Below are positions 17,100 to 24,510 of a DNA stretch of 64,000 nucleotides, piece after piece (within the stretch, counting starts at the first letter, position 1; every line of letters begins with the position of its first letter). The stretch comes from REEB509 sp049314555 (GTDB lineage: Bacteria > Pseudomonadota > Alphaproteobacteria > Caulobacterales > Aquidulcibacteraceae): the NCBI GenBank assembly GCA_049314555.1, contig JBMOEW010000011.1, positions 8,531 to 72,530 of the forward strand, written 5' to 3'. The position numbers and the translations under genes are program-made. The notes under the pieces were generated by a model that was given only the letters and a program-made list of their open reading frames with translations, was not told where the DNA came from and made no database searches.

Positions 17100-17726
17100 A
17101 TGTTCATTCGAAATACGGTCATGGCGGCGATGGCTTTGGCGCTGGTCGCGTGCAGTGCGTCGACCGATGTAGCACGCGGCCCGCTGGTGGCACCGGCTGG
17201 AACTGCCGAGGCCGTGTTTGCCGGTGGTTGCTTCTGGTGTGTTGAGCACGACTTTGAGGAGCTTCCCGGCGTTATCGACGCGGTGAGTGGCTATACCGGG
17301 GGCACTTTAGAAAACCCGCGCTATGAGGATGTGGTGACGGAAAGAACCGGCCACTTTGAAGCCGTGCGGGTGATCTATGACCCAGCCTTGGTTTCTTACA
17401 ATCAGCTTCTCGATTACTTTTGGCGACATGTGGATCCGACCGACGCCGGCGGCCAGTTTTGCGATCGAGGCCCAAGCTATCGGACCGGGATCTTTGTGAC
17501 ACCGGAACAGCGCTCAGAGGCTGAAGCGTCTCTGGCGGCGTTGCAAGCTTCCGGCGTCTTGCCCGCGCCGGTGGTGACAGAAATTCTGCCGCTCGGAGCG
17601 TTTTGGCAGGGTGAGGACTATCACCAAGAATATTCCGACAAGAATCCAGTTCGCTACAGCTATTACCGGTCTGGGTGCGGCCGCGATGCCCGGGTGCGCG
17701 CGGTCTGGCGCGGTGACAGGGGTTAA
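17100..17726 (+). CDS. msrA: Peptide methionine sulfoxide reductase MsrA, lipoprotein form
   Basis: MsrA reduces methionine-S-sulfoxide in oxidised proteins. The active-site motif GGCFWC is present with catalytic Cys44 and Cys47; the resolving cysteines at the end (SGCGRD) are retained. Unlike the common cytoplasmic form, it starts with a signal ending in the lipobox L-V-A-C (Cys18), so it is anchored in the periplasm. Core motifs include AVSGYTGG and FWRHVDPTDAGGQFCDRG. Length is 208 residues. The GGAG-like AAAGGAG precedes the ATG. The convergent LysE gene begins its stop at the next base. Confidence 0.9.
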   Translation: MFIRNTVMAAMALALVACSASTDVARGPLVAPAGTAEAVFAGGCFWCVEHDFEELPGVIDAVSGYTGGTLENPRYEDVVTERTGHFEAVRVIYDPALVSYNQLLDYFWRHVDPTDAGGQFCDRGPSYRTGIFVTPEQRSEAEASLAALQASGVLPAPVVTEILPLGAFWQGEDYHQEYSDKNPVRYSYYRSGCGRDARVRAVWRGDRG

Positions 17727-18326
17727 TCAGGTCAGCGCCAACCAAAGCGCCGTCGCTGCTATCGCCAGAGCAAAGCCTCCTCTGACGGTGGAGGAGGCTT
17801 TCGCTTTGGTGGCGAGGCCGTGGGCGCGGCTGGCGGCTAACACAATGCCTGTGTGAATGGCCGTGGCGATGGTCAAATGGATGACACCGAGGCCCAATAC
17901 TTGAAGCCAAAAAGGCGGTCCGGCTTCGGCGATGAAACGCGGGAGCAAGGCCACGTAGAATATGGCTGCTTTGACGTTCAAGACGTTGGCGAGGAGGCCG
18001 CGGATGATCGGATGGTTGGGCGAGAGATCGGTGATCCGAGCGGGCGATGCCTCTGCTTTCGGGCTCCAGGCCTCCCAGGCCAGATAGAAGAGGTACGCCA
18101 CGCCAGACCACTTTAGCACACTCAATGCGGTTGGCTTCGTTGCCAAAGCGGCCCCGAGGCCAAGGACCGCCAGCAACAGGTACATGCTGAGGCCGAGGGT
18201 GATGCCGAAGATCGCCAATAAGCCAGCGCGGCGACCGCGCTGGGCACTCAAGGCGGCCAAATAGACCATGTTCGGGCCGGGGGTCAGCTCGATCAACAGG
18301 GCTGCAAGGATGAATTCCCAGATCAT
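17727..18326 (-). CDS. LysE/RhtB family amino-acid exporter
   Basis: An inner-membrane exporter of 199 residues. The N-terminus IWEFILAALLIELTPGPNMVYLAALSAQRGRRAGL carries the LysE family motif TPGPNM. Five to six hydrophobic segments follow. Likely substrates are homoserine, threonine, lysine or their derivatives; specificity cannot be read from sequence. The ATG at 18326 is the best start because it puts the family motif near residue 16. It is convergent with msrA, with no gap, and divergent from mmsA, with about 130 bp between starts. Confidence 0.85.
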   Translation of the reverse strand: MIWEFILAALLIELTPGPNMVYLAALSAQRGRRAGLLAIFGITLGLSMYLLLAVLGLGAALATKPTALSVLKWSGVAYLFYLAWEAWSPKAEASPARITDLSPNHPIIRGLLANVLNVKAAIFYVALLPRFIAEAGPPFWLQVLGLGVIHLTIATAIHTGIVLAASRAHGLATKAKASSTVRGGFALAIAATALWLALT

Positions 18327-18460
18327 TTGAGAGTGTGGGCGCAAGCACTGCGATTGGAAAGAGCGGCCCCTGGCTAAAAAAACAATCACACCGTTCGGCT
18401 TTGACGCAGGGCACCCGGTGGCTTACTTCCTCCTGGAAACATAAAACCGGAGGACACCTC

Positions 18461-19957
18461 ATGGCGCGCGAGATCGTTCATTACATCGGTGGTCAGAAGC
18501 TGGACCACGGGTCACGCCAGGGTAACGTGTTCAATCCAAACACCGGGCAGGTGCAAGCGAGCGTCAAGTTTGGCATGGCGGCAACCGTCGATGCTGCAGT
18601 GGAAGCCGCCGCAAAGGCCTTTCCTGGTTGGTCGGCAACGAACCCACAGCGGCGCGCGCGGGTCATGTTTGCGTTCAAAGGCTTGATCGAAAAGCACATG
18701 GACGAGCTGGCGCACATGCTCTCGGTGGAGCATGGCAAGGTGATTGCCGACAGCAAAGGCGATATTCAGCGCGGCCTTGAGGTGATCGAGTTTGCATGTG
18801 GCATTCCGCACCTCCTGAAAGGCGAATACACCGAAGGTGCCGGGCCGGGCATTGACGTTTATTCCATGCGCCAGCCGCTGGGTGTGGTGGCCGGCATCAC
18901 GCCGTTCAATTTCCCGGCGATGATCCCGATGTGGATGTTTGGTGTGGCGATCGCCTGCGGCAACACGTTCGTTCTTAAGCCTTCCGAGAAAGACCCAACC
19001 CTGCCTGTGCGGCTGGCGGAGCTGATGACGGAAGCTGGCGCGCCGGCGGGCGTGCTGAATGTGGTGCACGGCGACAAAGAGGTGGTCGATGCGATCCTGG
19101 ATCACGAGTTGATCAAGGCCATTTCGTTTGTGGGGTCTTCGGACATTGCGCAGTATGTGTATTCGCGCGGATCCGCGAACGGCAAACGGGTGCAGGCCAT
19201 GGGCGGGGCCAAGAACCACGGGATCGTTTTGCCGGATGCTGATTTTGACCAAGTCACGAAGGATTTGGTGGGATCTGCGTTTGGATCGGCTGGCGAACGC
19301 TGCATGGCGCTGCCAGTTGCCGTGGCTGTCGGCAAGGGCACTGCTGAAGCTCTGATCGAGCGGCTGATGCCGGAAATCGAGAAGATGCGAGTGGGGATCT
19401 CGACGGATCCAGAGGCGTCTTACGGCCCGGTCGTTTCCAGTGCGCACCGGGCGAAGATTGAGAGCTACATCCAGATGGGTGTGGATGAGGGCGCAACCCT
19501 GCTTGCGGACGGTCGCGGCTTCAAGCTGCAGGGGTATGAGGACGGGTTCTTCATAGGGCCGACGCTGTTTGACCACGTGAAGCCGCACATGAAATCCTAT
19601 CAGGAGGAGATTTTCGGCCCGGTGCTGCAGATCGTCCGTGCGGAGACGTTCGAGGAAGCCGCCGCCCTGCCGACAAACCATCAGTATGGGAACGGTGTGG
19701 CGATCTTCACGCGCAATGGTCGGGCGGCGCGCGAGTTTGCGGCCAATGTGCAGGTGGGCATGGTGGGTATCAATGTGCCGATCCCGGTGCCTGTGGCCTA
19801 CCACTCCTTTGGCGGATGGAAGCGCAGCGCGTTTGGCGACGTGAACCAGCATGGGCCGGAGGGCGTGCGGTTTTACACGAAGGTGAAGACCATCACGGCG
19901 CGCTGGCCTGATGGGGATGTGGGCGATCAGGCGTTTGTGATTCCGACGATGAAGTGA
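18461..19957 (+). CDS. mmsA: Methylmalonate-semialdehyde dehydrogenase (CoA-acylating)
   Basis: A 498-residue aldehyde dehydrogenase of the MmsA branch. It oxidises (methyl)malonate semialdehyde to acetyl- or propionyl-CoA in valine, pyrimidine or inositol breakdown. Family motifs are GVVAGITPFNFPAMIPMWMF, ISFVGSSDIAQYVY, the NAMGGAKNH-like AMGGAKNHGIVLPDAD and the catalytic cysteine in GSAGERCMAL. The C-terminus matches the usual end (FYTKVKTITARWP). CGGAGG lies 7 bases before the ATG. The acyl-CoA dehydrogenase 1 kb downstream supports a valine degradation role, with a toxin-antitoxin pair between them. Confidence 0.95.
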   Translation: MAREIVHYIGGQKLDHGSRQGNVFNPNTGQVQASVKFGMAATVDAAVEAAAKAFPGWSATNPQRRARVMFAFKGLIEKHMDELAHMLSVEHGKVIADSKGDIQRGLEVIEFACGIPHLLKGEYTEGAGPGIDVYSMRQPLGVVAGITPFNFPAMIPMWMFGVAIACGNTFVLKPSEKDPTLPVRLAELMTEAGAPAGVLNVVHGDKEVVDAILDHELIKAISFVGSSDIAQYVYSRGSANGKRVQAMGGAKNHGIVLPDADFDQVTKDLVGSAFGSAGERCMALPVAVAVGKGTAEALIERLMPEIEKMRVGISTDPEASYGPVVSSAHRAKIESYIQMGVDEGATLLADGRGFKLQGYEDGFFIGPTLFDHVKPHMKSYQEEIFGPVLQIVRAETFEEAAALPTNHQYGNGVAIFTRNGRAAREFAANVQVGMVGINVPIPVPVAYHSFGGWKRSAFGDVNQHGPEGVRFYTKVKTITARWPDGDVGDQAFVIPTMK

Positions 19958-19971
19958 TCGTTAACAAACTG

Positions 19972-19988
19972 ATCGATCGGCGATCGAT
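19972..19988. promoter_or_regulatory. Perfect palindrome overlapping the antitoxin leader (putative operator)
   Basis: ATCGATC-GGC-GATCGAT, two 7-bp arms with a 3-base centre, lies 9 bp before the antitoxin ATG and 15 bp after the mmsA stop. Antitoxins of the Phd/VapB type usually repress their own promoter by binding a palindrome at the start of the operon, so this is the likely operator. It may also shape the mmsA mRNA end as a hairpin, though no T-run follows. Confidence 0.5.
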
Positions 19989-19996
19989 TGGTTCCC

Positions 19997-20230
19997 ATGA
20001 AAGAGCTCACTGCGGTTGAAGCCAAGGTTAAATTCGGAGCGCTGCTTGACGAAGTCGAGCGCGGCGGGGAGGTGATCGTCACCCGCAACGGCAAGGCCGT
20101 GGCGCGGATTAGCCCGATCGACGCGCCGAAAATGTTGCGGGAAGAGGCGGTCGAAAGGCTGAAGGCTTTTGCAAACGGGCGCACGCTTGGCCTGGATTGG
20201 AAGGCCCTTCGGGACGAGGGGCGGCGCTGA
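19997..20230 (+). CDS. Phd/YefM-type antitoxin (VapB-like)
   Basis: A 77-residue protein with the Phd/YefM fold pattern: MKELTAVEAKVKFGALLDEVERGGEVIVTRNGKAVARI, then a flexible C-terminal half (LREEAVERLKAFANGRTLGLDW) that would bind and inhibit the toxin. The ATG at 19997 is used rather than a TTG at 19988, which lies inside the palindrome. Its stop codon abuts the toxin start with no gap, and no ribosome site is visible before the toxin GTG except sequences inside this gene, so the pair is probably translationally coupled. Confidence 0.88.
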   Translation: MKELTAVEAKVKFGALLDEVERGGEVIVTRNGKAVARISPIDAPKMLREEAVERLKAFANGRTLGLDWKALRDEGRR

Positions 20231-20641
20231 GTGCTGGTCATTGACGCTTCAGCGATGCTGGCCTGGTGCTTTGAGGATGAGTCGCCTGCGAATGCCGATG
20301 ACCTGCTAGACCGGTTTGCGGCGGTAGATTTGGTGGCACCAGCCCATTGGTCTTTGGAACTCGCCAATATCCTTTGGGCCAGCGAACGCAGGGGGCGCTT
20401 GGCGCGCGCTGACCGGGAAGCCTTTATCGCTCTTGTCGAGAGTTTGAGAGTGGCGATCGACCCGGAAACTACATCGCACGGATTTCATGACACGCTGGTG
20501 TTGGCTGCGCGGTTTAACCTCAGCGTGTATGACGCGGCTTACCTGGAGCTCGCTCTGCGACGGGGCGCGGGGGTGGTGAGCAAACACACCGCATTGCTGA
20601 GCGCTGCTGAGGCGGCTGGCGTGAGGACGGTTGCTGTGTGA
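20231..20641 (+). CDS. PIN-domain toxin (VapC-like)
   Basis: A 136-residue PIN-domain ribonuclease-type toxin starting at a GTG. Acidic metal-binding residues are Asp5 (VIDAS), Glu43 (LELAN) and Asp101 (VYDAAY). The fourth acidic position, which in many VapC proteins is the Asp in a T-x-D-x-x-L motif, reads S-K-H-T-A-L here, with His119 in place of Asp. This could weaken or change metal binding. The partner antitoxin is immediately upstream. The target RNA is unknown; VapC family members cut initiator tRNA or other RNAs. Confidence 0.87.
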   Translation: MLVIDASAMLAWCFEDESPANADDLLDRFAAVDLVAPAHWSLELANILWASERRGRLARADREAFIALVESLRVAIDPETTSHGFHDTLVLAARFNLSVYDAAYLELALRRGAGVVSKHTALLSAAEAAGVRTVAV

Positions 20642-20709
20642 GCGTTGCGGAATTCCCTTCGTTTCGGCGCGGCGCATGATAGCGTTGCGCTTTGAAAGCG
20701 AGGCTTATC

Positions 20710-20838
20710 ATGGCGAAGTCCCAGAAACGCAGCTCGCGTGAGGTCAAGAAGCCAAAGCAAGAGAAGAAGCCCGCGCCGGTGGCGGCTTCGCCGTTCGCCA
20801 AAGGCACGACCACGCCGCCTAAGAAGGGCGGCGGTTAG
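20710..20838 (+). CDS. Very small basic protein, 42 aa
   Basis: An ATG at 20710 with GAGG 7 bases upstream opens a 42-codon frame ending in TAG at 20838. The product is very basic: it begins MAKSQKRSSREVKKPKQEKK, continues through an Ala/Pro segment SPFAK and ends PPKKGGG. It has no membrane helix and no cysteine. Short basic proteins that begin like this are common in alphaproteobacteria and are usually listed as hypothetical; a nucleic-acid-binding or ribosome-associated role is a guess. It lies between the VapC-like gene and an acyl-CoA dehydrogenase. Confidence 0.65.
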   Translation: MAKSQKRSSREVKKPKQEKKPAPVAASPFAKGTTTPPKKGGG

Positions 20839-20916
20839 GCCTGTTGCGAGCACCGGATTGACGTTGGCGGCCCTTCGGTCCACCTCCGTGGGCAAGACCA
20901 CAGAGGGACACGCTAG

Positions 20917-22059
20917 ATGGCCTATGAGCTTTCCGAAGATCAGCGCATGATCCAAGACACTGCCCGCGCCTTTGCGCAGGAGCAGCTGCGCCCGCATGCC
21001 GGGCGGTGGGACCAGGGGCACGAGTTCCCAAAGGCTACCATTAAGGAAGCGGCCGAACTGGGCTTTGGCGGCATCTACGTCAAGGATGACGTCGGGGGCT
21101 CTGGGCTTGGGCGACTTGATGCGGCTTTGGTGTTTGAAGAGCTAAGCCGCGGCTGCGTCACCACGGCAGCGTTTATCTCCATCCACAATATGGCCGCCTG
21201 GATGATCGACACCTTCGGCAACGAAGAACAGCGTCAGCGCTGGTTGCCGAAACTGACGCGCATGGATTTGATGGCGAGTTATTGCCTAACGGAGCCTGGC
21301 AGTGGAAGTGATGCGTCTGCCCTTCGCGCAACCGCACGAGCCGACGGCAACAGCCATTACGTTTTGAATGGCACAAAGGCCTTCATCTCCGGGGCGCCGG
21401 AAAACGATTTGTATGTGGCCATGCTTCGCACCGGCGAGCCGGGCCCTAAAGGCATTTCGACCTTAGTGATCGAAAAAGGCACGCCGGGGCTATCGTTTGG
21501 CGCGCAGGAAAAGAAGATGGGTTGGAATGCGCAACCCACGGCGCAGGTCATTTTTGAAGATTGTCGTGTGCCGGTGGAAAACCGCCTCAATGATGAGGGC
21601 TTTGGCTTCAAGATCGCGATGATGGGCCTGGACGGCGGGCGGCTGAATATTGCGGCAACCTCGCTTGGTGGCGCAACAGACGCACTTGAGCGCGCGATGG
21701 GCTACGCCAAAGAGCGCCAAGCTTTCGGCAAGCCAATCGGGGACTTTCAGGCTACCCAGTTCAAGCTGGCCGACATGGCCACAGAGTTGGAAGCCGCGCG
21801 GGCGCTTCTGTATGAGGCGGCGCGGCGGCTGGATGCGAAAGACCCGGAGGCCACGAAGTTCTGTGCGATGGCTAAGCGGTTTGTGACGGATGCTGGTTTT
21901 CGCGTTGCCAACGATGCCCTGCAAATCCATGGGGGCTATGGCTATCTGAAGGACTATGAGGTTGAGCGGATCGTGCGCGACGTGCGAGTGAACCAGATCC
22001 TTGAGGGCACCAACGAAATCATGCGGGTGATTATCGCGCGGGAAATGGCGCGGGGGTGA
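20917..22059 (+). CDS. Acyl-CoA dehydrogenase (isobutyryl-CoA type likely)
   Basis: A 380-residue FAD acyl-CoA dehydrogenase, full length. Motifs: YCLTEPGSGSDASAL (FAD/substrate site), the flavin-binding GGATDALERAMGYAKERQAFGKPI, QIHGGYGYLKDYEVERIVRDVRVNQILEGTNEI; the catalytic base is the glutamate in ILEGTNE. With mmsA nearby on the same strand, the substrate is probably a branched short-chain acyl-CoA from valine (isobutyryl-CoA). A generic short- or medium-chain enzyme cannot be excluded. Confidence 0.92.
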   Translation: MAYELSEDQRMIQDTARAFAQEQLRPHAGRWDQGHEFPKATIKEAAELGFGGIYVKDDVGGSGLGRLDAALVFEELSRGCVTTAAFISIHNMAAWMIDTFGNEEQRQRWLPKLTRMDLMASYCLTEPGSGSDASALRATARADGNSHYVLNGTKAFISGAPENDLYVAMLRTGEPGPKGISTLVIEKGTPGLSFGAQEKKMGWNAQPTAQVIFEDCRVPVENRLNDEGFGFKIAMMGLDGGRLNIAATSLGGATDALERAMGYAKERQAFGKPIGDFQATQFKLADMATELEAARALLYEAARRLDAKDPEATKFCAMAKRFVTDAGFRVANDALQIHGGYGYLKDYEVERIVRDVRVNQILEGTNEIMRVIIAREMARG

Positions 22060-22121
22060 TTGACCTTTGAGACCAGAGCGGCAGGAGTAAGGGCAACACA
22101 TTTTAGGGACGGGAGCGGCGT

Positions 22122-23150
22122 ATGCGAGCGGCGATCTTTCAAAAGTCTGGCGAACCGCTTGTGTGCGTTTCAGCCGCCGACCCGGAGCCCGGAGCGGGCG
22201 ATCTGATCGTGAAGGTGTCCTACAGCGGGATTTGCGGCACAGACCTGCACTTGACCCAGCCGGGCATGGAAACCCCATTGCCCGCTGGGATGATCCTTGG
22301 GCATGAGTTTTCCGGCGAAGTGGTGGGCGTTGGCCGCGACGCTGCGGCTGGTTGGAAAACCGGTGAGCGGGTGACCGTGATGCCCTATCGGGCCTGCCCG
22401 GCCTGCGGGGCGGTTTGCAAGGATGGCTTGGACATCATTTGCCCAAGCGTTTCCTATCTTGGCATCGCTGCGCCAGGGGGAAACGCGGAGTATGTTTGTG
22501 TGGGGGCCGCGCAGGCGATCCGCTTGCCGGGCGAGGTCGACGACAAGGCCGGCGCGCTGACCGAACCGCTCGCGGTTGGGCTGCATGCCGTGCGCAAGGC
22601 GGGCACGCTCTTGGGTCAGTCCGTGCTGGTTATTGGCGGTGGACCGGTTGGGTTGGCGGTGGCGCTGTTCGCCAGCCTGTCAGGGGCGCGGCGTGTGGTG
22701 GTTTCCGAGCCGCACCAGGTCCGACGCCAGCGCGCCCTGCAGATGGGCGCGACGGATGTTTTGGACCCGGCGGCTGCGCCGCTGGCTGAAGCGTTTCGCG
22801 ATCTGACCGGCTCAGCGCCGGACGTCGTTTTTGAATGCGTGGGCGTGCCTGGCATGATCCAAGAGGCGATCACACAGTCTCGACTTTTTGGGCAGGTGAT
22901 TGTGGTGGGGGCCTGTATGGAACGGGATTTCTTGCATCCGCTCGGCGCGCTGACCAAGGAGATCGACATGCGGTTTGCGCTGGGTCACACGCGGGCTGAT
23001 TTCCAATTTGTGGTGGATTGCTTGGGACGGGGTGCCATCCAGCCAGACGCGATGGTGACTGGCGTTGTTGGGTTTCAGGATTTCCCTGTCGCGTTTGAGG
23101 CGCTGCGCACAGCCAAAGAGTCCTGCAAGGTGCTTCTGAAGCCGCATTGA
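22122..23150 (+). CDS. Zinc-dependent alcohol dehydrogenase (MDR family)
   Basis: A 342-residue medium-chain dehydrogenase/reductase. Catalytic zinc ligands are in YSGICGTDLH and the GHE of ILGHEFSGEVVGVG. The coenzyme site is VLVIGGGPVGLAVALFA. The structural zinc lobe has four cysteines, C-PA-C-GAV-C-KDGLDII-C, but the third is one residue later than in the usual CxxCxxC spacing. Related enzymes act on threonine, sorbitol, idonate or butanediol; none can be chosen here. GGGAG precedes the ATG. It lies behind the acyl-CoA dehydrogenase with a 62-bp gap. Confidence 0.85.
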   Translation: MRAAIFQKSGEPLVCVSAADPEPGAGDLIVKVSYSGICGTDLHLTQPGMETPLPAGMILGHEFSGEVVGVGRDAAAGWKTGERVTVMPYRACPACGAVCKDGLDIICPSVSYLGIAAPGGNAEYVCVGAAQAIRLPGEVDDKAGALTEPLAVGLHAVRKAGTLLGQSVLVIGGGPVGLAVALFASLSGARRVVVSEPHQVRRQRALQMGATDVLDPAAAPLAEAFRDLTGSAPDVVFECVGVPGMIQEAITQSRLFGQVIVVGACMERDFLHPLGALTKEIDMRFALGHTRADFQFVVDCLGRGAIQPDAMVTGVVGFQDFPVAFEALRTAKESCKVLLKPH

Positions 23151-23169
23151 AGGCCGGGTTCGGCCCCGT

Positions 23170-24123
23170 TCAATCGCTTGTCATTGCGACGAAAACGTCT
23201 TCCAGGTCTGGCTCTTCGATCGACAGGTCCTTGATGGCCACGCCGGCGGCGCGGACGCGATCCAGGATCTCTTCCACCGTCACGCTACCAGAGCGGTAGG
23301 TGAGCGCCAAGGCGCCGTTCTTGCGGATGGTGGCTTCCAATGCGCCACTTCCCAAAGCCGGAGCGCTGGCAAGGGCCACTTGCGGGTGGATCACAAGGGT
23401 GCGGTGATCCAGACGTTTCAAGAGTTGGGCGGTTGGTTCGCAGGCAATCACGTTGCCGTGGTTGATGATCGCGATGGTGTCGCAGAGGGTCTGGGCTTCT
23501 TCCAGATAGTGCGTCGTCAACACGATCGTCACGCCGGATCGGTGCAGTTCTTTCACATAGTCCCAGAGCTGGCGGCGCAGTTCCACGTCCACCCCGGCGG
23601 TGGGTTCATCTAGGACCAGCACGGGCGGAGAGTGGACCATGGCCTTTGCGACCAGAAGACGGCGTTTCATGCCGCCCGACAGGGTCCGGGCGTAGGCGTC
23701 CTTTTTGTCCCAAAGGCCAACGGCGCGCAGAATTTCTTCGGTTTTGCGCTCGGCCTTAGGCACGCCATAGAAGCCAGCTTGAATTTCGAGGCTTTCGGCG
23801 GGTGAAAAGAATGGGTCCATGTTCAATTCCTGGGGCACGATGCCGATCGCGCCGCGGGCGTTGCGGGGGTCTTGGTCGATGTCGACGCCCCAGATCCGCG
23901 CGGTCCCGCCTGACTTGATGACCAGACCGCCCAAGATATTGATAAACGTGCTCTTGCCTGCGCCGTTTGGCCCCAACAGACCGAAAAAAGACCCGCGCGG
24001 AATGGCCAGATCAATGCCCTTCAGGGCGTGTTTCGCGGGCTGCTTGTTGGATGCGCGGTAGGTCTTGTCCAGGCCTTTTGCTTCAATCGCGAGCTCTGGC
24101 AGGTCGTTTATTGGAGCGCGCAT
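23170..24123 (-). CDS. ABC transporter ATP-binding protein (ABC-2 type)
   Basis: A 317-residue ABC ATPase. Walker A is GPNGAGKST, signature LSGGMKRR, Walker B VLVLDEP and the switch histidine in VLTTHYLEEAQ. A C-terminal 90-residue domain follows the ATPase, as in YadG-like exporters. The partner ABC-2 permease is not adjacent, so this is an orphan ATPase within the window. It is convergent with the MDR dehydrogenase (19 bp apart) and divergent from the zinc-finger gene. Confidence 0.9.
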   Translation of the reverse strand: MRAPINDLPELAIEAKGLDKTYRASNKQPAKHALKGIDLAIPRGSFFGLLGPNGAGKSTFINILGGLVIKSGGTARIWGVDIDQDPRNARGAIGIVPQELNMDPFFSPAESLEIQAGFYGVPKAERKTEEILRAVGLWDKKDAYARTLSGGMKRRLLVAKAMVHSPPVLVLDEPTAGVDVELRRQLWDYVKELHRSGVTIVLTTHYLEEAQTLCDTIAIINHGNVIACEPTAQLLKRLDHRTLVIHPQVALASAPALGSGALEATIRKNGALALTYRSGSVTVEEILDRVRAAGVAIKDLSIEEPDLEDVFVAMTSD

Positions 24124-24281
24124 TGCTGGCCTTCATACATGCGGGGGATTGGTGCGGCACGTATGGAGCCCGCCCAAACTGGTCTTGACGTCCGGCGCAT
24201 CCGTTCTGGGCGATTGCGCGAAGCGTCAATGCAGCTTAGGTACGACTGCATCCTGATGAACACAACTGATCCTTGCGGGCC

Positions 24282-24485
24282 ATGACGACACAGCCTCCTG
24301 ACATGATTGATGCGCCGGAAGTTATCATCACGCACAGCAAGCGGGTGATGTGCGATGGCGGCGGCGGGCCGCTTGGGCATCCCAAAGTGTTTTATGACAT
24401 GGGTGAAGCCGACACGGTCGAGTGCATGTATTGCGATCGGCGCTTCACGTATGTGGCGGATCCAGACGCACGGGATCATCACTAG
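24282..24485 (+). CDS. CHCC zinc-finger protein (NDUFS6-like)
   Basis: A 67-residue protein with one CHCC zinc site: Cys24, His33, Cys48 and Cys51 (in VMCDGGGG, LGHPKV and VECMYCDRRF). This matches the zf-CHCC family, which includes the mitochondrial complex I subunit NDUFS6 and alphaproteobacterial counterparts. The ATG at 24282 begins MTTQPPDM. It may be an accessory or assembly protein of NADH:ubiquinone oxidoreductase, though no nuo genes are in the window. The DASS transporter starts 25 bp downstream. Confidence 0.88.
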   Translation: MTTQPPDMIDAPEVIITHSKRVMCDGGGGPLGHPKVFYDMGEADTVECMYCDRRFTYVADPDARDHH

Positions 24486-24510
24486 TCTGAGTTGTCGGGG
24501 GCACTGGGCC

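Noticed and set aside
18512..19852. Open frame of 446 codons antisense to mmsA
   Set aside because: Codon bias of a GC-rich gene leaves the opposite strand open. No domain is visible.
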